Shown in pieces: positions 20,013-29,526 of a DNA stretch of 64,000 nucleotides (within the stretch, counting starts at the first letter, position 1; each line of letters opens with the position of its first letter). Made by a program: the position numbers and the translations under genes. The stretch is from an uncultured Sphingomonas sp. Its GTDB lineage: Bacteria; Pseudomonadota; Alphaproteobacteria; Sphingomonadales; Sphingomonadaceae. Location: the NCBI GenBank assembly GCA_913776045.1, contig CAJYOI010000016.1, positions 19,365-83,364 of the forward strand. The letters are read 5' to 3'. A model generated the notes under the pieces. That model had not been told where the DNA came from. It saw nothing but the letters and a program-made list of their open reading frames with translations, and did not search any database.

Positions 20013-20300
20013 TCAGGGATTGCCAAGCTGGCCGTAACCGGCGTTCAGCTTGCCAAACTTGCCTGCGTTGATTTGAGCAATAAGCTGCGTGACTTCATCA
20101 TCGCTTACGGAGGCGGGCGGAACGAGCAAAACTGCGTCGGTTCTCCCACCGAGGGAAAGCTTGGCCCATGTCCAAGCTTTCTTCTCGAAAGCGGCGATCA
20201 TCGACGCTTGGGCAGCCCCGTCACCCCAAATAAGGATGTTGCGCGAAGCAATCGGGGCCGGTGCGATTTGTACCGGCGGCTGATCCGCGATGAAAATCAT
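20013..20300 (-). CDS. Unknown 95-residue protein inserted between carA and carB
   Basis: A small soluble protein (MIFIADQPPVQIAPAPIAS, then a predicted mixed alpha/beta region, ending KFGKLNAGYGQLGNP) without a signal peptide, membrane helix or family I recognise. Its ATG at 20300 overlaps the carA stop by four bases (ATGA), and carB begins 24 bases after its stop, so it is very likely translated as part of the car operon. Its base composition looks lower in GC than its neighbours, which hints at a more recent or fast-evolving gene. It could modulate the synthase or just be a passenger. Confidence 0.7.
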   Translation of the reverse strand: MIFIADQPPVQIAPAPIASRNILIWGDGAAQASMIAAFEKKAWTWAKLSLGGRTDAVLLVPPASVSDDEVTQLIAQINAGKFGKLNAGYGQLGNP

Positions 20301-21496
20301 GCGACAGGCTTCAAGGCGCGAACAAACCGCTCGAACAGATAGAAGCTATCCTGCGGCCCCGGACTCGCTTCCGGGTGGTACTGCACCGAGAACGCCTTGC
20401 GGTCGGTCAGTTCCAGCCCGGCGTTGCTGCCGTCGAACAGCGACACATGCGTCTCGCGCGCATTCGCGGGCAGGCTGTCGCGTTCGACCGCGAAGCCGTG
20501 GTTCATCGACGTGATCTCGACTGCGCCGTCTTCCAGCCGCTTGACCGGATGGTTGGCACCGCGGTGGCCCTGGAACATCTTGGTCGTGCGCGCACCGACC
20601 GCGAGCGCGAGCAGCTGGTGGCCCAGGCAGATGCCGAACAGCGGCTTGTCCGTCTCCAGCAGCTGCCGGATCACCGGCACGGCGTATTCGCCAGTCGCGG
20701 CGGGATCGCCGGGGCCGTTCGAAAGGAAGATGCCGTCGGGGTTCAGCGCCATGATCTGGTCGTAGGTCGCAGTCGCCGGCACCACCGACACCTTAGCGCC
20801 GGCCTGAACAAGGTTCCGGAAGATGTTGTGTTTACTGCCGTAATCGATCGCGACGACATGCGGGCGAAAATCGCTTTCAGTGTGAACTTCGTGACCTTCG
20901 CCATCATAGCCGAAGCCCAGCCGCCACACGCCCCCGGCCCGATCCTCGCCCCAGCCGCCATGCGTCTCGCGCGTCACTGCCTTGGCGAGGTCCATGCCCT
21001 CCAGCCCAGGCCACTCGCGCGCCATCTGCTGGAGCAGCGGTATGTCGAACTCGCCGCTGGCCGAATGCGCGATCACGCCGTTGGGCGCCCCGCCGACGCG
21101 GATACGGCGGGTCAGTGCGCGGGTGTCGATGCCGGCGAGACCGATCCGCGCGTGCTTCTTCATCCAGTGATTCAGATGCTCCGCCGATCGGAAGTTCGAC
21201 GGCTCGGTCACGTCCTCGCGAACGATCATGCCCAGCGCGTGGGGGTTGTCCGCCTCCACGTCGTCGGGGTTCGCGCCGACGTTGCCGATGTGCGGGAAGG
21301 TGAAGCAGATCATCTGACCCGCGAACGACGGGTCGGTCATGATCTCCTGATAGCCTGTCATCGCGGTGTGGAAGCAGACCTCGCCGACCGCCTGACCTTC
21401 GGCGCCGAATCCTCGGCCCCAAACGACCTCGCCACTGGCGAGGACTAGGACGCCGGTAGCGCCTTCAGGCACGGCAAGGGGATCGGCGGCAGCCAT
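20297..21496 (-). CDS. carA: Carbamoyl-phosphate synthase small subunit CarA
   Basis: A 399-residue glutamine amidotransferase subunit supplying ammonia to CarB. The N-terminal small-subunit domain has HTAMTGYQEIMTDPSFAGQ. The class-I amidotransferase part has the nucleophile motif PLFGICLGHQLLALA, GANHPVKR, and the His-Glu pair in VQYHPEASPGP. It is the first gene of a carA-unknown-carB set and is divergent from yqeY across 100 bases that must hold both promoters. Confidence 0.98.
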   Translation of the reverse strand: MAAADPLAVPEGATGVLVLASGEVVWGRGFGAEGQAVGEVCFHTAMTGYQEIMTDPSFAGQMICFTFPHIGNVGANPDDVEADNPHALGMIVREDVTEPSNFRSAEHLNHWMKKHARIGLAGIDTRALTRRIRVGGAPNGVIAHSASGEFDIPLLQQMAREWPGLEGMDLAKAVTRETHGGWGEDRAGGVWRLGFGYDGEGHEVHTESDFRPHVVAIDYGSKHNIFRNLVQAGAKVSVVPATATYDQIMALNPDGIFLSNGPGDPAATGEYAVPVIRQLLETDKPLFGICLGHQLLALAVGARTTKMFQGHRGANHPVKRLEDGAVEITSMNHGFAVERDSLPANARETHVSLFDGSNAGLELTDRKAFSVQYHPEASPGPQDSFYLFERFVRALKPVA

Positions 21497-21596
21497 GTCG
21501 GGCGGTCACTCCTGGGGTCGGTTGTTACGATGTCGCTAAGGCGCCGCCGCTAGGCCCCCTCGCCCGATCCGTCAACCGGCGGTATGGACTTGTCCC

Positions 21597-22049
21597 ATGA
21601 TTCGTGACGATATCAAAGCCGCCCAGATCGCCGCCATGAAGGCCGGCGACAAGGATTCCCGCAACGCGATCAGCCTGATCCAGGCCGCACTGAAGAACCG
21701 CGACATCGAAGCGCGCACCGGCAAGGCCCCGGACAGCGACGACGCGCTGGTGGTCGAGGTGCTGCAGAAGATGGTGAAGCAGCGCCGCGAATCGATCGAC
21801 ATGTATGAAAAGGGCGGCCGCCCCGAACTGGCGGCGGCCGAGGCGGCGGAAGTCGCGGTGATCGAGCGGTTCCTGCCCGCCGTTATGTCGGATGCGGAAA
21901 CCACCGCCGCGATCGAGGCGATCAAGACCGAGATCGGCGCGTCGGGCATGAAGGACATGGGTCGCGTGATGGCGGAGCTGAAGGCGCGCCACGCGGCGAA
22001 CTTGGACATGGCGAAGGCGAGCGGGTTGGTGAAGGCGGCGCTGGCCTGA
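21597..22049 (+). CDS. GatB/YqeY domain protein
   Basis: A 150-residue protein of the YqeY family, all-helical, starting MIRDDIKAAQIAAMKAGDKD and containing EVLQKMVKQRRESIDMYEKGGR and the C-terminal MGRVMAELKARH. The family resembles the tail domain of GatB and is thought to act on tRNA-dependent amidation, but the role is not established. It sits 28 bases upstream of dnaG, an order often seen with the sigma operon (yqeY-dnaG-rpoD). Confidence 0.92.
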   Translation: MIRDDIKAAQIAAMKAGDKDSRNAISLIQAALKNRDIEARTGKAPDSDDALVVEVLQKMVKQRRESIDMYEKGGRPELAAAEAAEVAVIERFLPAVMSDAETTAAIEAIKTEIGASGMKDMGRVMAELKARHAANLDMAKASGLVKAALA

Positions 22050-22077
22050 CCCTCCCTGCCCGTGGTAAGGGCGGCGG

Positions 22078-23883
22078 GTGAGTCTCTCGCCCGCCTTCCT
22101 CGACGAACTGCGTCACCGCACGACCTTGTCCGGACTGATCGGCAAGACGACGAAGCTGCAGAAAGCCGGTCGCGAATTCCGCGCCTGCTGCCCGTTCCAC
22201 AACGAGAAGAGCCCGTCGTTCTACGTCAACGACGACAAGGGCTTCTATCATTGCTTCGGCTGCGGCGCGCATGGTGATGCGATTCGCTGGCTGACCGACA
22301 ATCGTGGGCTGCCGTTCATCGACGCGGTGAAGGAACTGGCGCAAGCCGCCGGGCTCGACATGCCGGCGATGGACCGCAAGGCCGCGGAGAAGGCCGAGCG
22401 CGCCAAGGGCCTGACCGAGGCGATGGCGGACGCGGCGGCCTGGTTCACGACCCAGCTTCAGGGCATCGCCGGTGGCGAAGCGCGCACGGTATTGGAAAAG
22501 CGCGGCGTGAAGCCTGACACCGCCGCCGCCTTTTGCCTAGGTTTCGCGCCCGACTCCCGCGGCAAGCTGAAGGACGCGCTGAAGGAATATGGCGACCCGA
22601 TGCTGGTCGAAGCCGGGCTGCTGATCGCGGTCGACGGCAAGGCGCCGTATGATCGTTTCCGTGGCCGGCTGATGATCCCGATCCGTGACGCGCGCAGCCG
22701 GGTCATCGCGTTCGGCGGCCGGATTATCGGCGAAGGCGAGCCGAAATATCTGAACTCGCCCGAGACGCCGCTCTTCGACAAGGGGCGTACGCTCTACAAC
22801 ATCGACCGCGCGCTGCCCGCGGCGCGCAAGTCGGGCCGCGTCATCGTGGTCGAAGGCTATATGGACGTCATCGCGCTGGCGCAGGGCGGGATCGACGAGG
22901 TCGTGGCCCCGCTCGGCACGGCGCTGACGGAACATCAGCTCGAACGGCTGTGGCAGATGGCGGACGTGCCGATCCTGTGCTTCGACGGCGATACGGCGGG
23001 CCAGAAGGCCGCGATCCGTGCCGCGCAGCGTGCCCTGCCGTTGCTGAAGCCCGGCAAGAGCCTCGCGTTCGCCACCCTTCCCCCTGGCCTGGACCCCGAC
23101 GACGTGATCGGCGCCGGCGGGCGCAAGGCGTTCGAGGGCATTTTGAACCGCGCGCGGTCGCTCGACGAATTTCTCTGGGTCAGCGAATTCGGAACGGTGT
23201 CACCGATGGCCGGTCCTGACGAGCGCGGCAGCCTGTTGCACCGGCTTTACCAGATCGCCGACACGATCGCCGATCCGATCCTGAAATCACAGTATCGCGA
23301 CACGTTTCGCGAGCGGTTCTACGGCGTCTTCGGCAGCAAGGCGCAGCGGTTTTCGGTCGTGCAAGCGGCGGCGGCACCGGTCCAGAGGCCGCGCAAGGGG
23401 CTGGCCTATTCGATCCAGCGGGCGGTTCTGTTGGGGTTGATGCGCTATCCCGAAGTTCTGAAAGCGCGGATCGAGGATGTCTTCGATCTGCCACTTGGCT
23501 CTCGCGCGCTGATCGAACTGCGAGATTGTCTTGTCGAGCAAGCTCGGCATTGGAACGCGGAGGAGATGGCCGAGATTACGTGCGAAGTGCTGGCCATGAT
23601 GGCCGGCATCGATGTCGAACCGCGATCCTACACCGAAGATCTTGCCTTCACCTTTTACTTCTCCCGCGACGCTTTTGAGGAAGCCCGCGGCGACCTCGAG
23701 CGGACGATTGACCTGCTTATCGAGGAGCATCTGGCGCGGCGAGCGGTCGCATTGATCAATGCCGAGATCGAACGTGACCTGAGCGAACGCACATTCGACG
23801 AGCAGCAAGCCGCGCGTCGTCGGGTCGACGATGTGCGAAACCGGCTAACCGACTGGGTCGACCAGTTCCGAACCGCCGCTTGA
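22078..23883 (+). CDS. dnaG: DNA primase DnaG
   Basis: A 601-residue primase making RNA primers at the replication fork. Domains in order: the CHC2 zinc finger (CCPFHNEKSPSFYVNDDKG, then HCFGCGAHGD, residues about 38-65), the catalytic core with the Toprim motif VVEGYMDVIAL and the acidic FDGDTAGQKAA, and the C-terminal DnaB-interaction region. The start is GTG at 22078 with a purine-rich Shine-Dalgarno in GGTAAGGGCGG. It precedes rpoD by 170 bases. The helicase partner gene dnaB is also in this window. Confidence 0.97.
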   Translation: MSLSPAFLDELRHRTTLSGLIGKTTKLQKAGREFRACCPFHNEKSPSFYVNDDKGFYHCFGCGAHGDAIRWLTDNRGLPFIDAVKELAQAAGLDMPAMDRKAAEKAERAKGLTEAMADAAAWFTTQLQGIAGGEARTVLEKRGVKPDTAAAFCLGFAPDSRGKLKDALKEYGDPMLVEAGLLIAVDGKAPYDRFRGRLMIPIRDARSRVIAFGGRIIGEGEPKYLNSPETPLFDKGRTLYNIDRALPAARKSGRVIVVEGYMDVIALAQGGIDEVVAPLGTALTEHQLERLWQMADVPILCFDGDTAGQKAAIRAAQRALPLLKPGKSLAFATLPPGLDPDDVIGAGGRKAFEGILNRARSLDEFLWVSEFGTVSPMAGPDERGSLLHRLYQIADTIADPILKSQYRDTFRERFYGVFGSKAQRFSVVQAAAAPVQRPRKGLAYSIQRAVLLGLMRYPEVLKARIEDVFDLPLGSRALIELRDCLVEQARHWNAEEMAEITCEVLAMMAGIDVEPRSYTEDLAFTFYFSRDAFEEARGDLERTIDLLIEEHLARRAVALINAEIERDLSERTFDEQQAARRRVDDVRNRLTDWVDQFRTAA

Positions 23884-24053
23884 TTCAAGGCGAGTCTCAC
23901 CCATATCGGCGGCTGTCCGGACGCGACGCGATCGTCTCGGCACAGGCGCTGCGGAACGTCTCAAACATCTAAACTGGCCGCGCGATCCTTGCAGTCGCCG
24001 GAAAAATCTACGAATGGCGGTAAAATAGCCGCCATCTGAGTCGAGGGTAATTG

Positions 24054-26102
24054 ATGGCTAAGTCCAACGGCGGCGGCAACAGCGGCGGCGACGACATGAC
24101 GATCGACACGGGCGACGCCCCGCTAATCGACCTGAACGAAGGGTCGCTTAAAAAGCTCGTCGCGCGCGCGAAGAAGCGCGGCTACATCACCGTCGACCAA
24201 CTGAACGAGATGCTGCCGCAGGACCAGATGTCCAGCGAGCAGATCGAAGACGTCATGTCGGCGCTGAACGACATGGGCATCAATGTCGTCGAGAATGAGG
24301 ACGCCGGCGAAGACGACCAGCAGCAGGAGGAGGAATCCTCCGACGACGCCGAGACGTCCGACGATGGTTCGGACGGCAGCCAGACCTTCGAAGTCGCCAA
24401 GAAGAAGGAAACGGTCGATCGCACCGACGATCCCGTTCGCATGTACCTTCGCGAGATGGGGGCGGTCGAGCTTCTGTCGCGCGAAGGCGAGATCGCGATC
24501 GCCAAGCGGATCGAGGCCGGGCGTGACACGATGATCCTGGGGCTGTGCGAATCGCCCATCACCTTCAACGCGATCATCGGCTGGTCGACCGCCCTCAACG
24601 AAGGCACGATGCAGCTGCGCGAGATCCTGGATCTCGACGCCATGCTGTCGAAGGGCCCATCGGCCGAGCAGGTCGAGGGTGCCGAGGAAGACGACACCGG
24701 CGAGATCAGCGAGAAGACCGCGGGCACCAGCTTCAAGGAAGAGGAAGAGCCCGAGGAAGCGTCTGCCGACGAGGACGACGACGACATGACCGAGCGTCGT
24801 GCGCCGCGTCCCAGCGACGACGAGGAGGAGGACAACACCCTCAGCCTCGCGCAGATGGAAGAGACGCTGAAGCCCCAGGCGCTCGAGAAGTTCGCGAACA
24901 TCACCGCGATCTACAAGAAGTTCGCCAAGGTTCAGGAGCAGCGCCTGGAAGCCATGGGCGCCGGCGGCGAGCTGTCGGCGGCGGACGAGCGCAAGTATCA
25001 CAAGCTGCGCGAAGACCTGACCGCGGAGGTCGAGAGCGTCCAGTTCCATCAAGCCAAGATCGAGTATCTCGTCGACCAGCTCTACAGCTTCAATCGCCGC
25101 CTCACCGCGCTGGGCGGCCAGATGCTGCGTCTGGCCGAGCGCCACAAGGTGCCGCGCAAGGCGTTCCTCGACGCCTACGTTGACCACGAACTCGACGAGA
25201 ATTTCCTGGCCGTAAACGCCAAGACCGACAAGAAATGGGCCGCCTTCGCCGCGAACGAAGCGGGCGCGGTCGACCGCATCCGAACCGAAATCGCCGAGAT
25301 CGCGCAGCAGACCGGCATGGCGCTCAGCGAGTTCCGCCGCATCGTCAACATGGTGCAGAAGGGCGAGCGCGAGGCGCGGATCGCGAAGAAGGAGATGGTC
25401 GAGGCCAACCTGCGCCTCGTGATATCGATCGCGAAGAAGTACACCAATCGCGGGTTGCAGTTCCTGGATCTGATCCAGGAAGGCAACATCGGCCTGATGA
25501 AGGCGGTGGACAAGTTCGAGTACCGCCGCGGCTACAAATTCAGCACCTATGCGACGTGGTGGATCCGTCAGGCGATCACCCGTTCGATCGCCGACCAGGC
25601 GCGGACGATCCGCATCCCGGTCCATATGATCGAGACGATCAACAAGCTGGTCCGCACCAGCCGCCAGTTCCTGCACGAGCAGGGCCGCGAGCCGACGCCG
25701 GAGGAAATGGCCGAGCGCCTGAGCATGCCGCTCGAAAAGGTGCGCAAGGTAATGAAGATCGCCAAGGAGCCGATCTCCCTCGAAACGCCGATCGGCGACG
25801 AGGAAGACAGTCACCTGGGCGACTTCATCGAGGACAAGAACGCGGTCATTCCGGTCGATGCGGCGATTCAGGCGAACCTCAAGGAAACGGTCACGCGCGT
25901 GCTCGCCAGCCTGACTCCGCGTGAGGAGCGCGTGCTGCGTATGCGGTTCGGTATCGGCATGAACACCGATCATACGCTGGAGGAGGTCGGGCAGCAGTTC
26001 AGCGTGACCCGCGAGCGCATCCGACAGATCGAGGCGAAGGCGCTCAGGAAACTGAAGCACCCCAGCCGAAGTCGCAAGATGCGATCATTCCTCGACCAGT
26101 AA
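24054..26102 (+). CDS. rpoD: Primary sigma factor RpoD (sigma70)
   Basis: A 682-residue housekeeping sigma factor. Region 1.1 (to about residue 75) is followed by an acidic Ser/Asp/Glu-rich stretch. Region 1.2 reads [11 protein letters not shown], and a long acidic non-conserved region follows. Region 2 has the [19 protein letters not shown] and [15 protein letters not shown] motifs for core binding and -10 recognition. Region 3 is present, and region 4.2 ends [22 protein letters not shown] chose ATG at 24054 with GAGGG upstream; a TTG directly before it is in frame. A strong terminator follows. Confidence 0.98.
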   Translation: MAKSNGGGNSGGDDMTIDTGDAPLIDLNEGSLKKLVARAKKRGYITVDQLNEMLPQDQMSSEQIEDVMSALNDMGINVVENEDAGEDDQQQEEESSDDAETSDDGSDGSQTFEVAKKKETVDRTDDPVRMYLREMGAVELLSREGEIAIAKRIEAGRDTMILGLCESPITFNAIIGWSTALNEGTMQLREILDLDAMLSKGPSAEQVEGAEEDDTGEISEKTAGTSFKEEEEPEEASADEDDDDMTERRAPRPSDDEEEDNTLSLAQMEETLKPQALEKFANITAIYKKFAKVQEQRLEAMGAGGELSAADERKYHKLREDLTAEVESVQFHQAKIEYLVDQLYSFNRRLTALGGQMLRLAERHKVPRKAFLDAYVDHELDENFLAVNAKTDKKWAAFAANEAGAVDRIRTEIAEIAQQTGMALSEFRRIVNMVQKGEREARIAKKEMVEANLRLVISIAKKYTNRGLQFLDLIQEGNIGLMKAVDKFEYRRGYKFSTYATWWIRQAITRSIADQARTIRIPVHMIETINKLVRTSRQFLHEQGREPTPEEMAERLSMPLEKVRKVMKIAKEPISLETPIGDEEDSHLGDFIEDKNAVIPVDAAIQANLKETVTRVLASLTPREERVLRMRFGIGMNTDHTLEEVGQQFSVTRERIRQIEAKALRKLKHPSRSRKMRSFLDQ

Positions 26103-26107
26103 GACGA

Positions 26108-26135
26108 GGCCCGGGCATCTCCCGGGCCTTTTTTT
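26108..26135 (+). terminator. Rho-independent terminator of rpoD
   Basis: A perfect 8-base-pair GC stem GGCCCGGG (26108-26115) and CCCGGGCC (26121-26128) with a 5-base loop, followed directly by seven T. It starts six bases after the rpoD stop and is the clearest terminator in the window. It isolates the yqeY-dnaG-rpoD set from the Phd-PAS gene downstream. Confidence 0.95.
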
Positions 26136-26322
26136 ATCCATAAAAGCACCTGCCACAATTTGGCTTGTGCAATGCCTCCTCCGACACACCTCCTAAACCG
26201 ACACCCTTGATTTCAATTAAATGAAGATAGGAACGTAATCGGATCATTTTGCTGGATATTTTTGCGAAGATTTGAGTATTAGATCGCAGCTGGGTCGCTA
26301 ATAGGGGTTGGCATCTCAGATC

Positions 26323-27201
26323 ATGGAAGCCGTTACAGCATCTGACTTGGTGCGCCACTTCGGCGCCTGGCGCGATAGGGCGATGAACCAGCCCGTCTAC
26401 ATCCATCATCACGGCCGGCCGAAGCTGGTCCTGACGTCGGTCGATTTTCTCGAACGACTGGTGTCATCGCGCGGCCAGGACAAACCGGATCGGGGTGGCT
26501 TGGCGACGTTGCTCGACATGATGGATTCAATCGTCCTCGTAACCGATGCCGATCTTTGTCTGGTCGGGGTCAGTCCACCCGCTCGGCACCTGCTGGTTCG
26601 GGTCGATTGGCGCGGCAAGACGCTCGAGGAAATCCTGCCCGAGGAAGTTCGTCCATTTCTGCTGAGAGCGGTGGAAGCGGCCAGGGCCAGTGGCGTGCCG
26701 GAACGTTTGCAGCTTCGCTTGGGGACCAACGGCAGCCGCCGGGTGGATGTGTCGATCGAACCCTATGATGACGGTGTGTGCGTCGTCGGGCATGATCGCA
26801 CGGCGCAGGAAATCCAGACAATGGCGCAGGCCCGAATGCAGGCGATCGACGACATGGTCAGCCTGCTCGGCAATGTCGCGTGGCTGCGTATCAATCTTCG
26901 CGGGTACATCGTCGGCGCGTCGAAATCGTTCGAGCGGCTCTCGGGCCTGATGCCAGCGGCCTATTCCAGCGTGCGACTGCCGACGCTGTTCGACCTTCCG
27001 ACGCGTGTCGGCGTGGGCGACACGCTCGAAAAGGCGATCGACACGATGTCGGCGCACGCGATCAACGCCCGGCTGATCGCGCAGCGGGGCGAGGCAATGC
27101 CCGTCCAGATCGCTTTTTCCGGCGAGCTGTTGCGCGTCGCGGGCGACGTCGTCCTGGCCACGCTATCTATCGTCCCGAATTCTGCAGGCGACGCCGGTTA
27201 A
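26323..27201 (+). CDS. Phd/YefM-like N-terminal domain fused to two PAS domains
   Basis: A 292-residue soluble protein. Residues 4-47 (TASDLVRHFGAWRDRA, then QPVYIHHHGRPKLVLTSVDFLERL) match the Phd/YefM antitoxin fold in both order and key residues: T-A-S, the HGRP turn, and LERL. A PAS domain follows at about 60-155 and a second at about 168-285. No toxin gene is adjacent. The most economical reading is a sensory DNA-binding regulator. I chose ATG at 26323; a TTG at 26308 is in frame but too close to the purine-rich GGGG. The 187-base AT-richer gap upstream is well suited to hold its promoter. Confidence 0.75.
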   Translation: MEAVTASDLVRHFGAWRDRAMNQPVYIHHHGRPKLVLTSVDFLERLVSSRGQDKPDRGGLATLLDMMDSIVLVTDADLCLVGVSPPARHLLVRVDWRGKTLEEILPEEVRPFLLRAVEAARASGVPERLQLRLGTNGSRRVDVSIEPYDDGVCVVGHDRTAQEIQTMAQARMQAIDDMVSLLGNVAWLRINLRGYIVGASKSFERLSGLMPAAYSSVRLPTLFDLPTRVGVGDTLEKAIDTMSAHAINARLIAQRGEAMPVQIAFSGELLRVAGDVVLATLSIVPNSAGDAG

Positions 27202-27283
27202 TTTTTGGTCACGAGTGGTTAAGTCACCGTCAACCGCATCTTTACGCGGTTCGGTATAGTCTTTGCCGCGAAGACAGAACGCA

Positions 27284-27304
27284 GCCGGCACGTGCCGGCG
27301 TTTT
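27284..27304 (+). terminator. Possible terminator hairpin after the Phd-PAS gene
   Basis: GCCGGCACGTGCCGGC (27284-27299) is a perfect 16-base palindrome, followed by G and four T. In RNA it would give a stem of about six to seven pairs with a tiny loop. It could terminate the Phd-PAS transcript or be a dyad operator for the next gene, whose start is 27 bases on. The T-run is short, so the call is tentative. Confidence 0.45.
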
Positions 27305-27325
27305 CTGACGGAGTGGTAACGGTCG

Positions 27326-27991
27326 ATGGTTTTCGCGACGACGCATAGCGACAGGTCTAACGGCGCATGGACGGCGCTGGCGGCTATGGTCGAAAACGAC
27401 GGCAGCCGCCGCGAAGGCTATTGCGCGTCGTTGCTGCGTCCCGACGCGCCGGCGCGCGATCTTGCCGATGCCGTCCATTGTCTGTGCCTGCTGCATGGCC
27501 GCCAGCCTGGCGTGATCGATTCGGCCGCCGCCCGGCCGGTGACCGACGACACCAACGCTCTGCTCGAAAAGGCTGCCGCGGCCTATGCCGAGGAACGCGC
27601 GACCCTGATCCGCTTGGTCGCAGCGGTCGGCCCGCTCCCGAGCACGCCGGGGCAGGCCGAAACCGAAGCCGCGATCGCTGCCCAGCGGCACGCGCTCGAC
27701 ATGTTGGCGACCTCCGATCGCAAGGGCTGTCCGATGGGCGCATCGCTGGCGCTAATGCTCGACTGGGCCGCGATCCGGGCCGTGCTCGACGCGACCGCGG
27801 CGCGGGTCGGGATCGAGATCACGCCATCCGTCCTGCCCACCCCCGCCGAAACCGCCACGCTGGTCGATGCCATCGGTGGGTCCGCGCCGTTCGATCGCGC
27901 GCTGTTGTTCGGTGCGCAGCAGTTGCTCGCCCAGCATCACGCGCTGTGGCAGTTGCTGGAGGCGCGCGCAGAGGCTCGAAACATCGGCTGA
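27326..27991 (+). CDS. Unknown helical protein
   Basis: A 221-residue, Ala/Leu-rich soluble protein without signal peptide or membrane helix. It is predicted to be mostly alpha-helical, with HCLCLLHGRQPGVID early on, a central region of long helices (EKAAAAYAEERATLIRLVAAVG), and a C-terminal FDRALLFGAQQLLAQHHALWQLLEARAEARNIG. I do not recognise a characterised family; it resembles uncharacterised proteins I would expect only in sphingomonads. It lies 39 bases before moxR and could be co-transcribed with it. Confidence 0.65.
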   Translation: MVFATTHSDRSNGAWTALAAMVENDGSRREGYCASLLRPDAPARDLADAVHCLCLLHGRQPGVIDSAAARPVTDDTNALLEKAAAAYAEERATLIRLVAAVGPLPSTPGQAETEAAIAAQRHALDMLATSDRKGCPMGASLALMLDWAAIRAVLDATAARVGIEITPSVLPTPAETATLVDAIGGSAPFDRALLFGAQQLLAQHHALWQLLEARAEARNIG

Positions 27992-28030
27992 CCCTTGGCG
28001 CGTCGCGGACGACGCGCTACGCCAACACCC

Positions 28031-28876
28031 ATGCGTTTCGAAGGCACCCAAAGCTATGTGGCGACCGATGACCTGAAGGTCGCGGTCAACGCCGCCGTCA
28101 CCCTCCGCCGTCCGCTGCTGGTGAAGGGCGAGCCCGGGACCGGCAAGACCGTTCTTGCCCAGGAAATCGCCAAGGCGGTGGGTGCGCCGCTGATTGAATG
28201 GAACGTCAAATCGACGACCAAGGCGCAGCAGGGACTGTACGAATATGATGCGGTCGCTCGGCTGCGCGACGGCCAATTGGGCGACCCGCGGGTCCACGAC
28301 ATCGGCAACTACATCCGCCGCGGCAAATTGTGGGAGGCGTTCACTAGCCCCACCCTGCCCGTCCTGCTGATCGACGAGATCGACAAGGCCGACATCGAAT
28401 TTCCGAACGACCTGCTGCAGGAACTCGATCGGATGGAATTCCACGTCTACGAGACGAAGGAAACGGTGCACGCGGTCGAACGGCCGATTGTCGTCATCAC
28501 GTCGAACAACGAAAAGGAACTGCCCGACGCGTTCCTGCGCCGGTGTTTCTTCCACTATATAAAATTCCCCGATCGCGAGACGATGCAGGCGATCGTCGAC
28601 GTCCACTTCCCCGGCATCCAGAAGCTGCTGGTGACCCGCGCGATGGACGTGTTCTACGAACTGCGCGATGTGCCGGGCCTGAAGAAGAAGCCGAGCACGT
28701 CCGAACTGCTCGATTGGCTGAAGCTGCTGCTGCACGAAGACATGCCGCTCGAGGTGCTGCAGAATCGCGACGCCACAAAGGCGATTCCGCCGCTGCACGG
28801 CGCCTTGCTGAAGAACGAACAGGACGTCATGCTGTTCGAACGTCTGGCATTCATGGCCCGCCGCCAGGGTCGCTGA
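28031..28876 (+). CDS. MoxR-family AAA+ ATPase
   Basis: A 281-residue ATPase with Walker A GEPGTGKT (about residues 35-42), Walker B VLLIDEIDKAD, the sensor-1 segment PIVVITSNNEKELPDAF and the arginine-finger region LRRCFFHYI. MoxR proteins act as chaperones with a VWA partner to mature or activate protein complexes, as in CoxD-CoxE or RavA-ViaA. The matching CoxE-like VWA gene is at 30976-32154, two genes downstream. I chose ATG 28031 (MRFEGTQSYVATDD), the usual start of this subfamily. Confidence 0.93.
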   Translation: MRFEGTQSYVATDDLKVAVNAAVTLRRPLLVKGEPGTGKTVLAQEIAKAVGAPLIEWNVKSTTKAQQGLYEYDAVARLRDGQLGDPRVHDIGNYIRRGKLWEAFTSPTLPVLLIDEIDKADIEFPNDLLQELDRMEFHVYETKETVHAVERPIVVITSNNEKELPDAFLRRCFFHYIKFPDRETMQAIVDVHFPGIQKLLVTRAMDVFYELRDVPGLKKKPSTSELLDWLKLLLHEDMPLEVLQNRDATKAIPPLHGALLKNEQDVMLFERLAFMARRQGR

Positions 28877-28933
28877 AGAACGGTAAGTCGCAGTAACCGA
28901 ATGGAAAGCGGGTCGCGGGCATGACTGCTCGCG

Positions 28934-29479
28934 ATGTTCGACGGTGCGTTCAAGCGAATCGGGATTGGTGTGGCGCTGTTGCTGGCGCCCCTGCCCGCGA
29001 CTGCCTCCATCCTCGATTACGTCGGGCAATGCGTGCCGTTCGCGCGTGCGGCGTCGGGCGTGCAGATATACGGCGACGCCTGGACGTGGTGGGATCAGGC
29101 GCAGGGTCGCTATCCGCGCGGTCATGAGCCGCGCGTCGGCGCCGTCGTCGCCTTTGCCCGATCCGCGAAGCTGCGCCTGGGCCACGTCGCCGTCGTCAGC
29201 CGCGTGGTCGAGCGGCGCGTGCTGATGCTGACCCATGCCAACTGGTCCCGTCAGGACGGCCGGCGAGGCTTCGTCGAACAGGATGTGACGCTGTTCGACG
29301 TGTCGCGCGACAACGACTGGTCGGAAGTGCGCGTCTGGTACAGGGGCGTGACCGGCCTGGGCGGTTCGACCTATCCGGTCCATGGTTTCATCTATGGGCC
29401 AAAGGGCGCGACGACGCCCGATCTCAGCAGCAGCCGCCCGGACTATGTCGGATCGCTGATCGACGCCTACGGCAGCTGA
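28934..29479 (+). CDS. Secreted CHAP-domain amidase/peptidase
   Basis: A 181-residue protein with a signal peptide (FKRIGIGVALLLAPLPATAS) and a CHAP domain of the NlpC/P60 superfamily. The catalytic Cys is in YVGQCVPFARAASG, the His in LGHVAVVS, and the further polar residue in LTHANWS. The substrate is probably a peptidoglycan amide or peptide bond in the periplasm. A WDQA segment and the conserved GDAWTWW are typical. It lies between moxR (57 bases upstream) and a membrane glycosyltransferase-like gene, in an otherwise co-oriented set. Confidence 0.88.
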   Translation: MFDGAFKRIGIGVALLLAPLPATASILDYVGQCVPFARAASGVQIYGDAWTWWDQAQGRYPRGHEPRVGAVVAFARSAKLRLGHVAVVSRVVERRVLMLTHANWSRQDGRRGFVEQDVTLFDVSRDNDWSEVRVWYRGVTGLGGSTYPVHGFIYGPKGATTPDLSSSRPDYVGSLIDAYGS

Positions 29480-29526
29480 AGCGCGCGTTGACGCCGCGTT
29501 AACCACGCCGCCATAGCTTCGACGTC

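Noticed and set aside
26308-26325. TTG at 26308 as the start of the Phd-PAS gene
   Set aside because: The purine run is too close to the TTG, and the Phd pattern begins correctly with the ATG at 26323.
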